A stretch of 64,000 nucleotides of DNA from Laccaria trichodermophora (taxonomy: Eukaryota; Basidiomycota; Agaricomycetes; Agaricales; Hydnangiaceae), in NCBI GenBank assembly GCA_018417955.1, contig JACTVC010000038.1, positions 1 through 64,000 of the forward strand, read 5' to 3'. The notes below the pieces were generated by a model. It worked only from the letters and a program-made list of their open reading frames with translations. It ran no database searches and was not told the origin of the DNA. How positions within the stretch are numbered: the stretch's first letter is position 1; every line of letters begins with the position of its first letter. Position numbers and translations under genes: made by a program. This document shows positions 46,150 to 58,907 of this stretch, one piece after another.

Positions 46150-47537
46150 TTATCTCCTCCCATAGTGACCCCCTTGGCTGACTTGTTGTTGAGGAGACGC
46201 CCAATGCCCATGTTGTGCAGCAGCAGCAGCCAGTCCACCAAGTTGTTGACCTGGTGCACCTGCAGGCGGTCCACCCGGAGGAGGGTAAGAGTAACCACTT
46301 TGAGACATCATATGGGAGCCGTACATGTTAGCGTCATGCTGCTGATGATGTTGTTGTTGACCCGGGTGGTGGTAGGAGCCCCCTGTGTACTGTGCTGGAG
46401 ACGACGCCGGAACTTGCTGGTGTTGCTGCTGAGGGGACGTGGGGGACGCCAGGTTAATTTGAGGTTGCGGTGGTTGCTGTTGTTGGTGAGCAGGGTGGGG
46501 CTGGGACCCCTGCCCACCTGGGGGAATTGATAACGGAGGAGGAATTGAGGAATTCGGTGAATGAGGTGACGTGGCCCCACGAGGATTTGAAGGACTTGCG
46601 GAACTAGGGCCAGTAGTGGAAGATGCACGGCGACGGCGCTTGTCGCCAGATGTAGGACGACCGCTGTGCGCAGCAGCAGCGTCGTCATGGTGGTCGTCGT
46701 CGGCGTCGTCTTCCTTGACGCTTTGACCAGCGGAAGTGCCACTGATAGACAGACCTCCAGGAAGGTTATTGGCACCTTGCTGAGGACCAGGAATGCTCAT
46801 AGGAGCCGAGGCGCGACCGAGCGGGGGACCGACAGGCATATTGGATGGCAAGGAACCATGGGGGGCATTGAGACATGCTTGGATGAGATTTTTGCCCTCT
46901 GGCTGTGTGACGAGAGGCTGAAGCTTTGCAGTAGTAAAGGTGTATACGAGGCCCGTCTCTGATACGACGAGAAGCAAAACCTGGGTGCCTGTGAGAGTGG
47001 ACAGCTCGTAGGCCTGATTGGGTTAGGGTGAGCGGTGTGTGTGAATAGATGAGTTGGGAATAAGTGTTACCTTTTTCATAATGCCTGTAAATAGACATGT
47101 GAGAAGCTGAGAGAGGCAGCTGAAGAAAAAGAACATATACCTGCTTTCCTTTTGGAGAACGTTATATGACGTCGAGATTTATCTTGAATAAATTCGATCT
47201 TGATCTTGCGTCTGCCCGCCTTCTTGTCAGACTTGGGTTTGTCCTCGTCCTCGTCGTCCTCACCAGCACTGTCAACGGCATCATGGTCGTTGATGAACGC
47301 GTCGTCCACTACAGCGGGTGGGCCGGACGGTGGAGGAGGGTGGCCATCTGCGGGTGCTGGGTTTCCAGGGTGCATGTCGAGGGTTCGTTGGCGCTTGCGC
47401 ATTGTTGGGGAAGTGGGTTGCCCTGTGTTCTGCAAGGCGTCAATAGATGGGTGGTGGGATCCGGAAAGGGAAGGAAGAGAGGTCGCGGTGTTGGAATACG
47501 AATGACCGTACGATGATGGGACATGGCTGGAAGCCAT
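46150..47537 (-). CDS. MADS-box transcription factor, SRF/MCM1 type
   Basis: Three exons on the minus strand (47537-47141, 47084-47071, 47013-46150) give 424 residues in phase. The MADS domain reads GRRKIKIEFIQDKSRRHITF, then SKRKAGIMKKAYELSTLTGT and QVLLLVVSETGLVYTFTTAK, which is the type I (SRF/MCM1) form. An acidic stretch (GEDDEDEDKPKSDKK) precedes it, as in Mcm1-like proteins, and EGKNLIQACLN follows. The C-terminal half is rich in Gln, Pro, Ser and His, a likely activation region. Fungal MCM1 regulates mating, cell-cycle and metabolic genes as a nuclear dimer on CArG-like sites. The 14 nt exon 2 encodes part of the DNA-binding helix (IMKK), so its splicing decides whether the factor binds DNA. 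The start is the ATG at 47537. Confidence 0.92.
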
Positions 47538-49283
47538 GGGAAAGGGCAAGAAAAAACGGACTAACAGGAAAGGGGGTGCGCGAATACGCGGCCGTCGTAA
47601 CGAATGGTGCCGGGGACGTCTGTATGAGTGTGGAGGACGTCAAAGACAGCGACGAGCTTGGAGTTACGGAGCCTGGCCGGAAAAGGAATTGTGTGGGAGG
47701 GCGAAAAGGGAAGGTTGATCAGGAGCTGTTTTTGAAGACTCGAGCCAACATAAACGACCATCAACACGACAACAACAAACACAAACCCGATATGGTCATA
47801 CATGTCACACAGACGTGTTATTGTCACAGGCACTCCTCACGATTCCCGCTGTCGTCCGTAGCTGCAGTGAGTGCTGCAGCCAGGGGGATTGCTGTTGACT
47901 ACAGAGGACTTTACCAACCACATCTCATTGAGAACCAGCTGAGGCAACCGATAATGCATGGCCAACGGCGCCCACCAAGCGCCCACGGTCAAGCAGCGTG
48001 ACCGATAGCCTCACAGCCCTGAGGGCATCGGCTGATGCATCCTGTTTAGGAAAGTCCAGATATAAATCTGGAACGATCCCTGCCCTTATCTTCATGGCGA
48101 TTGCACACTCAACACCCTACACAATCGTCTCCCCGCTCCCCTCTTCCGGTCACGAGCGCCATACAATGTCTCCATTGCCATCTCACGCACTTCATACAAC
48201 AGCTTCGTTCATTCATATTCCTTCTCTATCGAATTCTTTTCGGTCATCTCTGTCATGTTTTTGATTCCGCTTCTCGACCCTGGAATTATGTAACACCTTA
48301 GGAATACATCCATCCCATTCTGTCCCTTACTTTGCTCGGCTTCTTCCTCCGAGCCGCAACCCACGCAGACTGGAAGACAGTTTGCCGAGTAATTCGAAGC
48401 ACAAGATGAAGTAAAGCCTTCACCGGCTTATGATACACCGACATTAGCCTCAACAAAATTGAGAACAACTTTTACTACAAAAACTTCATGCAAATTTGTT
48501 CTATAACTGTGCCAAATTTCAGAATGTTTGAACCTCGGCTGCGTTTGATCAATCCGTTAAGATTGGTTTTGTAAAAAGTGGTGAACTGTTGAGAGTCAGA
48601 TATCAGTGACTCAAATGATGAAGGTATGTACGGTATCATTGGTTGGTGAATGACGGTATTCTCAAGAACATCTGCGTGACGCCGAGATAAAACTGAATCC
48701 AATCTCTTAAATTGTTTCTACAGATATCATCGAAGGCCGCTCAATACAAAACGTAGTACACACACAACACCGTCGTCAATCCCGTCAACCTCAAAGCATA
48801 CAAAAGAAACCCCAGTAAAGCGACAAAGGACTGAAAGGGAAGCGATCCTTGGCGCATCCCCTGCTTGATCTGCCCCATATCCCCCATTCGAAGTCTCCTC
48901 AGCTTGCCCCAAGGTTGATGGCGCTACAGTTGCGCTCTTTACACCCGCCACCAGACTTTTTTTTTCAATAGATTTCAGATTCTCCAAAGCGATCCTTTTT
49001 TTTTTTTGTTCCTGCACAAATTTTTCCTTCATCCAGCCCAAGCTGCCATCATTCCAACCGGCCTCCATTCGCCGGAGTGTGGGCAAAGAGGGCGATATTG
49101 GCGAAGTCTTCACCTTCTCCGTTCTTTCAAGATCACGAGGAGCACGGCATGGTCGATCAGTCGGTCCAAGGCAAGTCGGCGGGCTCAGTCCGTCCAGTAA
49201 ACATAGTCTTTGAATGAAGCGTCCAACTTGGTGGTGGTATGGAGGCCATTTCGGATTCCGACCACTGATTCTTGGCAGTGTGG
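47538..49283. other. Intergenic, upstream of MADS gene
   Basis: About 1.75 kb. The right part lies beyond the 3' end of the zinc-finger gene and the left part is probably the MADS promoter. No supported gene. Frames around 47447-48001 are shadows of the MADS exon and its leader. Confidence 0.5.
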
Positions 49284-52200
49284 CTACCTGGGTGGAGGCG
49301 GGGGCGGAGGCCCCAGCGTGGTCAAAGCCCGTGCGACGCGCTCTTCAAAATCAGGTCGTGGTGTCTTGAGGTTTGCTTGCTGGAGAGCTACAGTGACCTT
49401 GGCAACAGAAACATTGTACTTGGCGAGCCAAAAGTCTGGCAAAACGGTGCACAGAAACTCGGCTGTGTCTTGATCTGAAAAAAGAGAGAAGATTGGAAGA
49501 AAGCCCAGAAAAGAAAGGGAGGAAAGGTTGGGGCGGGGAAAAAAGAAGGAAAAAAGAAACGCAAAGCGACCGCATGAGCGAACCCCAGCAACAGGAGCCA
49601 ACCCACACGACGTACCGCTCGGCTCGACGCCACCCATCGAGATTAACCTGCTCAGATGTAAATCTTCGCATTCCTCGTCCCGACAAGTCCCACCTCCAGG
49701 AACTTCATATTGACAGACTTGCTTGGTCGGGTCAAGGACCTTGCTGGCTGTAGCTAATTTCAGTGGTTTCAAGGCTGGGAGAGGAAAATATGTAGGGGTA
49801 GTATAAGAAGAAGAAGAGGTAAGGTATCCAGGATCAGATGGAGAAGATGATTGGGAGGCTGAAACAAATTGAAGAGGATCTTGATAGGCTGGAGTCATTA
49901 GAGGCGAGCGGACACGTAATAGCGGGCACAAGTCGAAAGGTGAATCGTAGATCGGAAACTGTTCATGTCTTTCTTTTACGGCTTCTGAGTTTACCGGGAG
50001 CAGATTTGCGTTTGGCTTTTGGAGGGCTAATTTCGGGTTCCGCGCCTAAGAAAACAGAAAAAAGAAACAATGTCAGAAAAAGCGAAGTTCCCTCGCAGGA
50101 ACATGGGACAATTGGTCCCTCGCCTGCGACAAAGGGAAGGCAACGAACTCCTGGGACGCACCTGTGCCGACGAGGACGATTCCGGGTCAACGTCGACAGA
50201 CTCATCCATCTGTGACTCCTGTTTAGATTCCAAGATCGACAATTGAGAGACCTGTAATGGCATCAAAGAAGGGGACATATCAAAACATCAAGGTGATGAG
50301 GGAGGGGGGGTAAACAAAATAATTGGGTTAGGAATGCCATGAAAATGCTGCCTCGCAGCGAGAAAGAGAAAGAATCTTGCCACTTCGTTGTCCTGTGCCT
50401 CCAGCCCAGAGTCTGGCATTGTCAAGTCGGAATTCATAAGGGGAAAGGCGTTTAAGAAATCAAAAAGAGGGCACGAGTTGAAGGTAGCATGATATGTAGG
50501 AAGTCAAAAAGAGAGAGAAAAAAGAGGAACGCACGTCGCAGCGCCACGAGTGGGATCGACGTGTATGATCATACACGGGGTGAAGAGGGGAGCAGTTGCG
50601 CAGTCGTTGAAGGTTCGAGAACAAAGACGGGATGAAATAATATAGGAATGAGAGACAGCAACACATTATGGTCAGTGGAAGGAGCCGATGCCGAAGAACA
50701 AGTCAACGAAGAGAAAACTTGCCTTGTTTTGCAGGTATTGATCGTGGACTCGCAGGAGCTTGTACGTCACTACCATCATCATCATCTGCATATTGAAAAG
50801 AAACAGATCATCAGTTGGAGTCCAGGAGCAATCAGCGGAAAGGGGACCATCAGGAGACTTGCTTGGGCTTTCACAGGCCCGCACACTTAATGACGGAGTG
50901 CGCTCGTCGGATAGAGTGGATTGTTCTAAGAGAGATGTGAAGACCCCTAATCACCAAACAATGATCTCGACACTCACGAGGGGTGGTAGAATGCGAAGAA
51001 TGGTCGCTAACGTTATTCATCGAGTCCTCCCCAATTCGCAAGAGTACAGATGATTCATCCTCTTCCTGTTTAATGGGAGCCAAAGATTCGCTGGTATCCA
51101 GATTGGACATGGATCGTGAAATCTGCTAGTGGGACTAGTCAGAAAGAAATCATGTCACGGTAAGAGGCATACTGCGAGTTTCTTGTACCGACTCTGCTCC
51201 CGTTCGGCTATCAACTGTTTCATTCGAAGAATTTCGAGCTCCTTTTCCATTAATACAGCAGGTGACATGTTCCCTGAAGGAGGTCTCGTTGGGCCAGGCG
51301 ATGCAGCCAAACTATATTTGCGCTTCATTCGTCCGCGGTGTACGTCTCCACCCGCGTCTTCCCCTTCGCTGTCGCTCAGGTCGATGACACATTTTCCCGG
51401 TCGAAGGTTTGTGAAATTTGCACCTCCAGTTCTCCGTCGCGTGAGTGGGTAGCCATTTGCATGCTCATGTCCGTTTCCTGATCCATTGCTTCGAGGGGCA
51501 GAATCAAAGTCGACAAAATCTGCGGCGACGGGCCGCTTAGCTCCCCGACGTTGAAAGCCATGAAAGTCCGGTGTGGAAGGCTCACTGGGGCCAACATCAG
51601 TCATTGATAGTCCTGAACCAAAAGTGGCAACCAAGTCGGAAGAAGGAGCACGCGTGGCCGCGAGTTCCATTGGAGACTTGGGTATAAACTCTGATGGCAC
51701 AGCAGAAGATTGGGTACGTGGACCGTCTTGAGGTGCAATCCCCAGGCCAGGAATGTCATCTACATCCATCTCAGCCCCTTCTACCTGTTCTGCGGGGCCA
51801 GGAGTGCTACCAGTGGACGGGATGGGACCAATGCTGTTGAGAAAGTCGTCCACACTTTCCGTAGGCACAGCAGACATCATTTCCACGTCCTGATTTATTG
51901 CACCTGTCGTGATTACGGAATTTGCATCCGTAGATGTCAGTTGCTTCAGCTTCCGTGAAGCCTGGACTGCCTTACGAGCCATGAGTTCCTGACGCCGCTG
52001 CCGCTCCATGTCGTGCAAGTCTCCGGCAGTAGGACTTCCAGCGGAAGAAGGCGGTGATAGAATGGCCATTGGTGGTGTCCGCCTCTTTTGTCGAGGGTCC
52101 GTAAGTGTACTGGAAGAAGCTAGAGATGAACCCGACACAGAACGGCGTATGGCCTCCGGAAGTGGGGGAGGGGGCATCAAAGTAGGACGGCGAAACGCAA

Positions 52201-53061
52201 GGACGGCATCAGGGGTGTATGGAATTAGGCCAGTGATATCGAGGTTTTGCGGAAGGCGAAGATTAAGTTCGGTGAAAACATAATATATTATTTCACGAGT
52301 GAGCCCACAATCAACCAAATATTCAGGTGGGACACCCCATCCGAGAATATCGAGAACCATATCCTTTGCGGTGTCGTACTCAGATTGTGTAACTAGAGCA
52401 TGAATAAACGCAGTGAGCCCCTTTGGTCATCACGGACAAAACAAGACAAAGACTGACGAGGTAAGCCAGGGCGAACTTGATCGGCACTGACAAGGACTGA
52501 AGAGTTATCAACATGTTTAAGGCCTTGCAGAAGAGGCTTCGATGGGGCAGGTTGATTATCGTGAGAAGCTCTAGATACGGGAGAAAAATTTGGAGTCCGG
52601 TCCGCAAGTGGTAGACGTGGTAATTCTGCAGCAGGCATTCGCCTTGGCGATGTTGGAAAACTCACGTCAACATTCTTAGGATATACCGGAGATGGCGAGG
52701 GCTTCCCCTGTGTCGGAGAGGGATTGGGAGCTAGAGATGGCAATGAGGTTTCCTCCTCGTCGCTTATCTCGCCCTCCTCGCGCATCTGCAGATCTCTATT
52801 CTTTGTGTCTGGAGGCTGAGCGGGCGACACCGGCGGTGAATTTGCAGTAATGTTCGATGGCTTGGAGGTGTCCATAGAGTGATCGGGTGCATCACCTTGA
52901 CCATAATCAAGCTGGAAGGCGTCGCTTACTGGAAGGGGCCTGGAAAACGAAGAGGACTGTTCAAGTGCAGGCTTTCGACGCTTAGCCTTGAGGGTTAGAA
53001 GAGCAGCAGCGCGTAGCGAAGATGGGTCTGCTAAAGCCGGGGATGGTGACTGAGAGTCCAT
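49284..53061 (-). CDS. ZFC3H1/Red1-like zinc-finger protein
   Basis: A multi-exon minus-strand gene of roughly nine exons starts at the ATG at 53061. The N-terminus is disordered, with KAKRRKP and an acidic EEGEISDEEETSL box typical of nuclear RNA factors. The exon ending near 51155 holds AKDMVLDILGWGVPPEYLVD, a conserved helical segment, and ends in a coiled coil (MEKELEILRMKQLIAEREQSR). Near the C-terminus, VCQYEVPGGGTCRDEECEDLHL matches the zf-C3H1 finger of human ZFC3H1 and S. pombe Red1, CX8CX5CX3H in spacing. The last intron joins EPS to DQDTAEFL at 49616/49474. These proteins link the Mtr4 helicase to the nuclear exosome for RNA decay. Exon 1's 3' end (about 52450-52480) and the small exons between 49931 and 51110 are not firmly placed. 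Confidence 0.65.
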
Positions 53062-53437
53062 TGCGGCTAGGACGATGAGAGTAGATATGAAGGGCTCTCA
53101 AGGACGTGGGCCCACAGCTGAGGAAAGGCGAGGGATGACCAAGGGTAAAGTAACAGTGGTGGCTTGGAGCTGGCAGAGATCACCCGATTACCAACTACCT
53201 TTTCGCCAACATACGTGGGAACCACATCTTGTGCACGGACCCAACGAACTTTGGATTTCAATTTCCATGTTCTTTCTTCAATTATCAAAATCGGAATCAA
53301 TAATGGCAAAGGCGTACGTACGCACAGATGCCGTTCGGGGTGTTCATATTCATGCATGCTGCCCCCCTTTCACGAGCCAAGTGGGTGTACATATATAACG
53401 TCGAACGCCATGACCAGACATTCTTCCGACAAAAGTT
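53062..53437. promoter_or_regulatory. Divergent promoter region
   Basis: 376 bp separate the start codons of the zinc-finger gene (minus) and the SDR gene (plus). No TATA box stands out. Confidence 0.4.
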
Positions 53438-54743
53438 ATGGGCCACGCTTATTCTCTCATTCGGGAAACTTTTCCAGGGAAATCTACGTTCAGTGTAGAC
53501 GACATCCCAGATTTGTCTGGCAAAGTCATCATCGTCACAGGCGCAAATACTGGTGAGCATTGATTGTGGTTGCTCATCCTTCGCAATAATGTTTAGGAGT
53601 TGGAAAAGAAACAGCCAAGGTGCTGTTTCCTCTCAACGTAAACAGTCACCGAGCTCTAACACAAATTTAGGCTTTACTTGCACACAATGGCCAAGAAAAG
53701 GCCGAGGAGGCCATCAAGGATCTGAGGGAGGAATCAGGCAAAGACGCCCACTTCCTGAAACTTGACCTTGTGGACTTGAAGTCTATCGAGGCCGCGGTAA
53801 AGACGTTTACAAGGCAAGGACCCACCACAGTATATCAGTAGAATGACATGCTTAAACCTCGGATAATAGCCAGGAGAAAGAACTTCACGTCCTTTACAAC
53901 AACGCGTTAGTTTCGGCTCGGTGCCAAAGCACTTGAAGCTAACTAACACTACGGTTGATCAGCGGAGTGATGGGTCCACCCATCGACCAAGTAACAGCAC
54001 AGGGCTACGATCTCCAATTTGGAGTACACGTTCTCGGTAAGATCTCTTTCCTTGTGAAATCCCCATTCTCATTCTGGATCCAGGCCCATTTTACCTCACC
54101 AAACTTCTCCTTCCAACGCTCATCGCCACAGCCAAAAGCAGCCCTGATGGCAAAGTGCGGGTCATAAACACTTCGTCCTCCCTTCACCTTCTAGGTAATC
54201 TCAACTACAACAAGCTAAAGGATGGCCCCGCTAGGCGAAAGTCATTAAGTCTGCTTCTTTACTGCCAGAGCAAATACGTTGGTAAAATTCCAAAAGTTTT
54301 ACTTGGTAATATGAGCATGCCCATTACAGGCAACCGTCACTCTATCGAGCGAACTGGCACGCAGATACGGGGATCAGGGAATTGTTTCTGTATGTCTGAA
54401 CCCTGGGACTTTGCACTCCGACCTACAACGGCACTTGAATAAAGTGCAATATGCTATCCTGGTTAGTCACTTTGCTTCTTTTGAAGTCTTTCACCCCAAA
54501 TGATGTACTGCAGTACCTCATTCTTTATCCAACAGCGTTTGGCGCCCTAAGCGGACTCTGGGCGGTACATCTGTTGACGGTGCAAATTTGAATGGCAAAG
54601 TAACGTGTTTTTCCTCCCAATGATTAGTCTATGACCCTAACTATCGTCAGTACGTCGTTCTGTGGGCACGCCTTGGTAATCCCAGAGCGAATGCGCAGGC
54701 TCCAGCAACTGGCGAGAAACTTTGGGATTGGATGGAGGAGTAA
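53438..54743 (+). pseudogene. Short-chain dehydrogenase/reductase, one-base frameshift
   Basis: Nine exons (53438-53552, 53597-53619, 53671-53813, 53870-53905, 53963-54036, 54084-54277, 54330-54461, 54514-54599, 54651-54743) encode a retinol-dehydrogenase-like SDR. It shows the NAD(P)-binding TGANTGVGK, the structural NNAG, the catalytic Ser in NTSSSLH and YCQSK (Tyr and Lys). The exon lengths total 896 nt, one short of a multiple of three. Frame is lost in exon 8 at GGCGGTACA (about 54561-54569), where GLWA should continue as GTSVDGANLNGK. All catalytic residues precede the shift, so a shortened but possibly active enzyme could still form. The intron after exon 3 is GC-AG. The substrate is unknown. 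A sequencing error in a G run would also explain it. Confidence 0.85.
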
Positions 54744-54938
54744 ATCCATTCCACGCTCACGGCGAAAGAGAGCTGAGACGTTAACGTTGTTGGAATCACC
54801 ATCGTTGCATCATCATTATACCCATGCAAAGCTAACTTTCACCGTTGTTTAGACAGTTGACCGTTTTGCAAAGACGACAACACGACGAGTACTATTTCAA
54901 TTTGCTACTGTTTTACTATCCCTCGTGAAACGCGTCTC

Positions 54939-56873
54939 CTAAATGCTCCCATCCGCAAGCTTAGAACTGCCACTATCAGAGCACAAGCTTGCTTGTTTTC
55001 CAACTTGAGTTTCAGGAACCACATTCTGGGTCACTGGCGTTGGAGTTCCACAGGTTCGCGTTGGAGAAGTGTCAGCGTCGCTAAGTTGATGCGATTCTAC
55101 ATGAATGAATATTTCAGGACGGCTGATCCCCCGCGAGTGGAAGACGTCGAGCTTCATTCACCAAGCAATTAATTCAATGCTAACATGTAAAGCCTAGTGG
55201 CAGCGACATACCGGCTTCATTAATCCAGAGGTGCTCGATTGGCTAAACCCCATCTCACTGGCAGCAATTGGAGGCGAACGAACACCGATGGCGAATCCAT
55301 CTGAATCCATCGCGGCAAAGTCCCTGCTTGATGAGAAAATTTTCCAGCCAGCGCGCGCGTTCAGGCTACTCATCAGAGAGTTCGTGTAGAGCTTGCAGAG
55401 AGGAAAATTGAAGATAAGATGGCTTGGAGAGAAATTTCTCAATTGGTGGGAAAGACAGAGAGAGAAAAGGTACTCACGTTCCTGCAGGCTATCGAGTATC
55501 AGGTCAGAGCAGCCCACTCAATGGGATTCGGAAACTCACGTCGTGGAGAAAGAAGATCAAGTCTAACGTGGCCACAAGAGAGGTAATCAGGCCCGTTTGC
55601 ACCGTCACTGCAAGGCCGTGAGTATGACGTGAATCTTTTGACATGTAACACTCACGCCGTATAATTCGATCAATCATGAGATCTGAGCTCTTGAAGCCTG
55701 TTTTGTGCTTCCTCTTCGTAAAAAATCAGGGACCCCTTCACGGTTGGCAAATCTTCAAATCCTACTAACCCTGGAAGTATCACAGATTTAGCTATAAATC
55801 AGCTAAAAGAATGTGAGTTTTTTTGACTCACAGATACCAAACCAAAATTGAGGTAATCAGAAGGTCACCAACGCTCTCTGCAGTTAGCCAAATAATGACC
55901 ACGGCCTAGAAAGTTAAACATCGTCACACATCGCTGAACAAGATATATGAACGAAAAACGCTTACTTTGAAGTGTCGAAAGTCGACGAAATTCGGAACTG
56001 TGCCAGTTTCATATGCGGTGACGATACCGGCTACTACGAACGGCGAGGCCATTAAGGTGTAGTTGAGGTCTTTGTTTGAGAAATTTTACCTCCGCCCGAA
56101 ATTGCGCAGATGAAGACAAGACCGACACAAAGCCAGTTACGCGTAAGGACACGAATACGCCAGGCAAAGAAAAGCTGCACAATGCAGGCGATGATACCCT
56201 AGAAGTTTTGATGGGTCAGTCGGTGATTAACTATAGTGATGTGCCATTAGATACCGTCAAAGCTGGGTCTGATACGTTTTAAAAAAATCAGATCATGACC
56301 ATGTAGCAAAAAGCGTTGCTGACCTGTAGCAAACACTACTCGGCAGATAAAAAATGAGAAATATTACGTTGTATGCTACCTAGAAAACACGCAACACTCA
56401 CGCCAATCAGCTTTTGCCAGAAAAGCGCTATCATCTTCAAGCAATATATGAGTCAAAAAATGAGATCGTACGTGTGAGGGAAACCCACCGAAATTGATGA
56501 TCAACGATTTATAGAGGTACAGGAAGTCAAAAACCGTGTTAACGGTGTCGGCAACGAGGAGAAAGACAACCTAAGAGTTATCAATGAGATTTTAGCATCA
56601 ACCACGAATTTTTGGGACTCGCAAAATATTTCATCCATGTCCTGTCTCTTTCAATGCTACATCAATCGAAATGACGACGAGGGCGGAAGGGTGGATATAC
56701 ACACTTGTTGGACGACGTGAAGTACATGTACACCTGAGTGATCATAATGCCATAAAGGCAGGCGTTAAGCGTGAACCCAACGAGCATGGGTCCATGACTT
56801 CAGGTAGGAGACGTGAGGATAGGAGTAGTTCCTAGCCCGGCATCACTTACGCGACCTCTGCAACATTCTTCAT
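54939..56873 (-). CDS. DUF6534-like seven-helix membrane protein
   Basis: A minus-strand gene of about ten short exons starts at the ATG at 56873, whose first exon is only 23 nt, and ends at 54939. Successive exons encode hydrophobic helices in the order typical of Agaricomycete DUF6534 proteins: GPMLVGFTLNACLYGIMITQ, VVFLLVADTVNTVFDFLYLY, IIACIVQLFFAWRIR, a helix with MASPFVVAGIVTAYE, AVVIIWLTAESVGDLLITSI, GLITSLVATLDLIF, and finally YTNSLMSSLNAR. The C-terminal tail is hydrophilic and Ser/Thr-rich. The family is greatly expanded in mushrooms and its function is unknown. Clear exons are 56873-56851, 56797-56701, about 56573-56490, about 56210-56095, about 56055-55985, about 55910-55835, about 55720-55660, about 55615-55545, about 55460-55210 and about 55150-54939. 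Some boundaries are approximate, and one small exon near 56440-56400 is tentative. Confidence 0.7.
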
Positions 56874-57566
56874 TTCGTGATCGTTTCGTCTAATCGAACC
56901 AGGATGAAGGCAGCGACGAAGAGAGTGGGAAGAGTATTGGAAAAAGCACAACCACGAAAGGGGAGAAGTATAGTGTAGAACGGGTCCACTCTCGTTGAAT
57001 GAGCCCAGCTTCCGTGAGCTATATATAAGCCTAGCTCGTCCTGGCCTGGGGGCGAAAGTAGATCGATCCAATGAATACCCTTAGGCTAAGAAGCGTTTTG
57101 CCGCTGTCGATCTATTGGCCCGACTCGAACGAACCTCTATGTTGACAAGCCAGAGGACCTTGACGAGTAAGTTGGCGGGGGCGGGACCGTATTTTAGCAC
57201 TGTCCAAGAATGCAAGGTTAGAGAGGACAGATAGGAGTTTGACGTGCTGTCGTACGATGTCATTGACAGAGGCGACGATCTCAGTGCGCTAGCCAGCTTG
57301 TTGAACACATGAGGTCAGCCACCTAACCCAAATAACTCAAGAAATGCTATCGAACGAGCTATATTGGTAGCCACTGTTCAGGACGCCGATTTGAGCCAAA
57401 CCAGCAATCATGCAACCTCGAGGACGTCGTGATATCCGTCTCTGTATTGTGTTGACCTTGAAGTGAGGTGGTCCTTGATTCGGAAAGTGACAATTATACA
57501 TTTGCAATTCAACCACGAAGTATCACACTAACAGTGACGTCTTGCCCTTCTTATTTTCTACTGTCA
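56874..57566. other. Intergenic, DUF6534 gene to LIA1
   Basis: About 690 bp between two minus-strand genes. A TATATATAAG box near 57020-57030 (minus orientation CTTATATATAGC) lies about 150 bp upstream of the DUF6534 ATG and is a candidate TATA element. No gene is supported. Confidence 0.45.
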
Positions 57567-58838
57567 TCAAGCGCCAACCTGAGTGATGGGAATGGTGCTC
57601 CCCAGCCCATTAGCATACTGAAATTCATCCGAATTTTCGTGCTGAAAGGCGAATGAGGGTTTGAAGGACGCGTGACCAGAAAACAAATGCGAAACGCACC
57701 TCCCACATATCAATTGCGACCTGACAACTCTCCCTGACGACCCTTGGAGCATCTTCTTTGGCCATCCATTCTTGAAGATGAGGAAGGACTTCTGGTGTGG
57801 CGATCCCGCCGAGCGCCTCGGCTGCTTCGTGGCGCACCATATCAGATTCTGTTGTATTCCTTAGGACGTCTAAAAGCGGGGGAACTGAATGTGGCGATAA
57901 GAGCTGGCCGAAAACGAAGGCTATTTCATGTCTAAGACGTGGTTGATCTATCAGTCGTTCCAAAGCATAGAGCTTAGGTGAGTACATACTTGAAGAGAGC
58001 ACTGTCATCTGAGAAACCAGAAGCAAGAGCGTCGACAGCGGCCGCGGTACCGATATTCCGTAGAGCGAACATGGCGCGATAGCGCTGGAATAGAGGTAAG
58101 GATGTATCTACAAGCTCCTTTTGTAGAGCGGAAACCCCATCTCTGGACACATCCTCTTTTTTCGGAGTTCCTATAAGTAGGCCAGAGCTCGCGGGGGCAG
58201 GGTCAATTGAGGTGTATAGACTTATCGTAGCGTTCAGCTCAATAACATGGCAAAGGGAGGGCAAAGGACGCACGGTGTAGTTGATTCATTCGAAAGTTGT
58301 TGATGTTTTTGACCCTCCTCTGAATTGTCCCATTCGATTTTCGCGATTGCAATTTCGCATGTTTCCCGAACAGTTCTTTCGGGATCGGAGAGAAATTGCT
58401 TGAGGATGGGGACAGATGACGAGGCAGATATTGCGCCCATAGCCTCAGCTGCCTGGGTGAACGTCAGATCAAAACGATCTTGTCTGGTATCAGACAAGAA
58501 CGCACCTCATGCCGTACCATTGGGTCCTCGGATGTATCCCTCAACACGACCTCAAGGGTAGGGAGGGCCGACGTATTCTTCATCTGCCCAAGACAGTATG
58601 CTAGTTCATGCTTGAGCAAGGCTGATGGATCCTTGAAGCCTAAAAGAATTAACTGAGGTTGGACGATCTGAGTGGACCACAAACCTTTTGAGATTATGGC
58701 GACAGCATCATCGTTTTTAATGGCTTTGAGTGTGAATAGAGCACGAAACCTGGTGTGCAGTGGAGCATCTTGGGAGGTGTTGAGAAGACAAGATTCGAGG
58801 TTTTTGAGTTCGTCAACCGGGGTGGTGGCGGCGACCAT
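57567..58838 (-). CDS. LIA1: Deoxyhypusine hydroxylase
   Basis: Six exons (58838-58685, 58639-58506, 58452-58274, 58220-57990, 57931-57700, 57641-57567) give 334 residues in phase. The protein is a HEAT-repeat dimetal enzyme. The four metal-binding His-Glu pairs are all present: [27 protein letters not shown] and [11 protein letters not shown]. It hydroxylates deoxyhypusine on eIF5A in the cytosol, completing the hypusine modification that lets eIF5A ease elongation through proline runs. Length and the two-lobe arrangement match the family. A less conserved linker ([12 protein letters not shown]) joins the lobes. Its ATG lies only 69 bp from the divergent MRT4 ATG. Confidence 0.96.
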
Positions 58839-58907
58839 GCTTATCTATGCCAAAGTGATTTTTTGGCGGACTTCCAAAATTTATTAGTCTTCTGCACTTA
58901 AACCACC
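58839..58907. promoter_or_regulatory. 69 bp bidirectional promoter, LIA1 and MRT4
   Basis: Only 69 bp separate the two ATGs, so leaders and promoters must overlap. The stretch is AT-rich, with no clear TATA in either direction. Confidence 0.6.

Noticed and set aside
47447..48001. A 184-codon plus-strand ORF
   Set aside because: It is antisense to the MADS first exon and its leader, and shows no domain.
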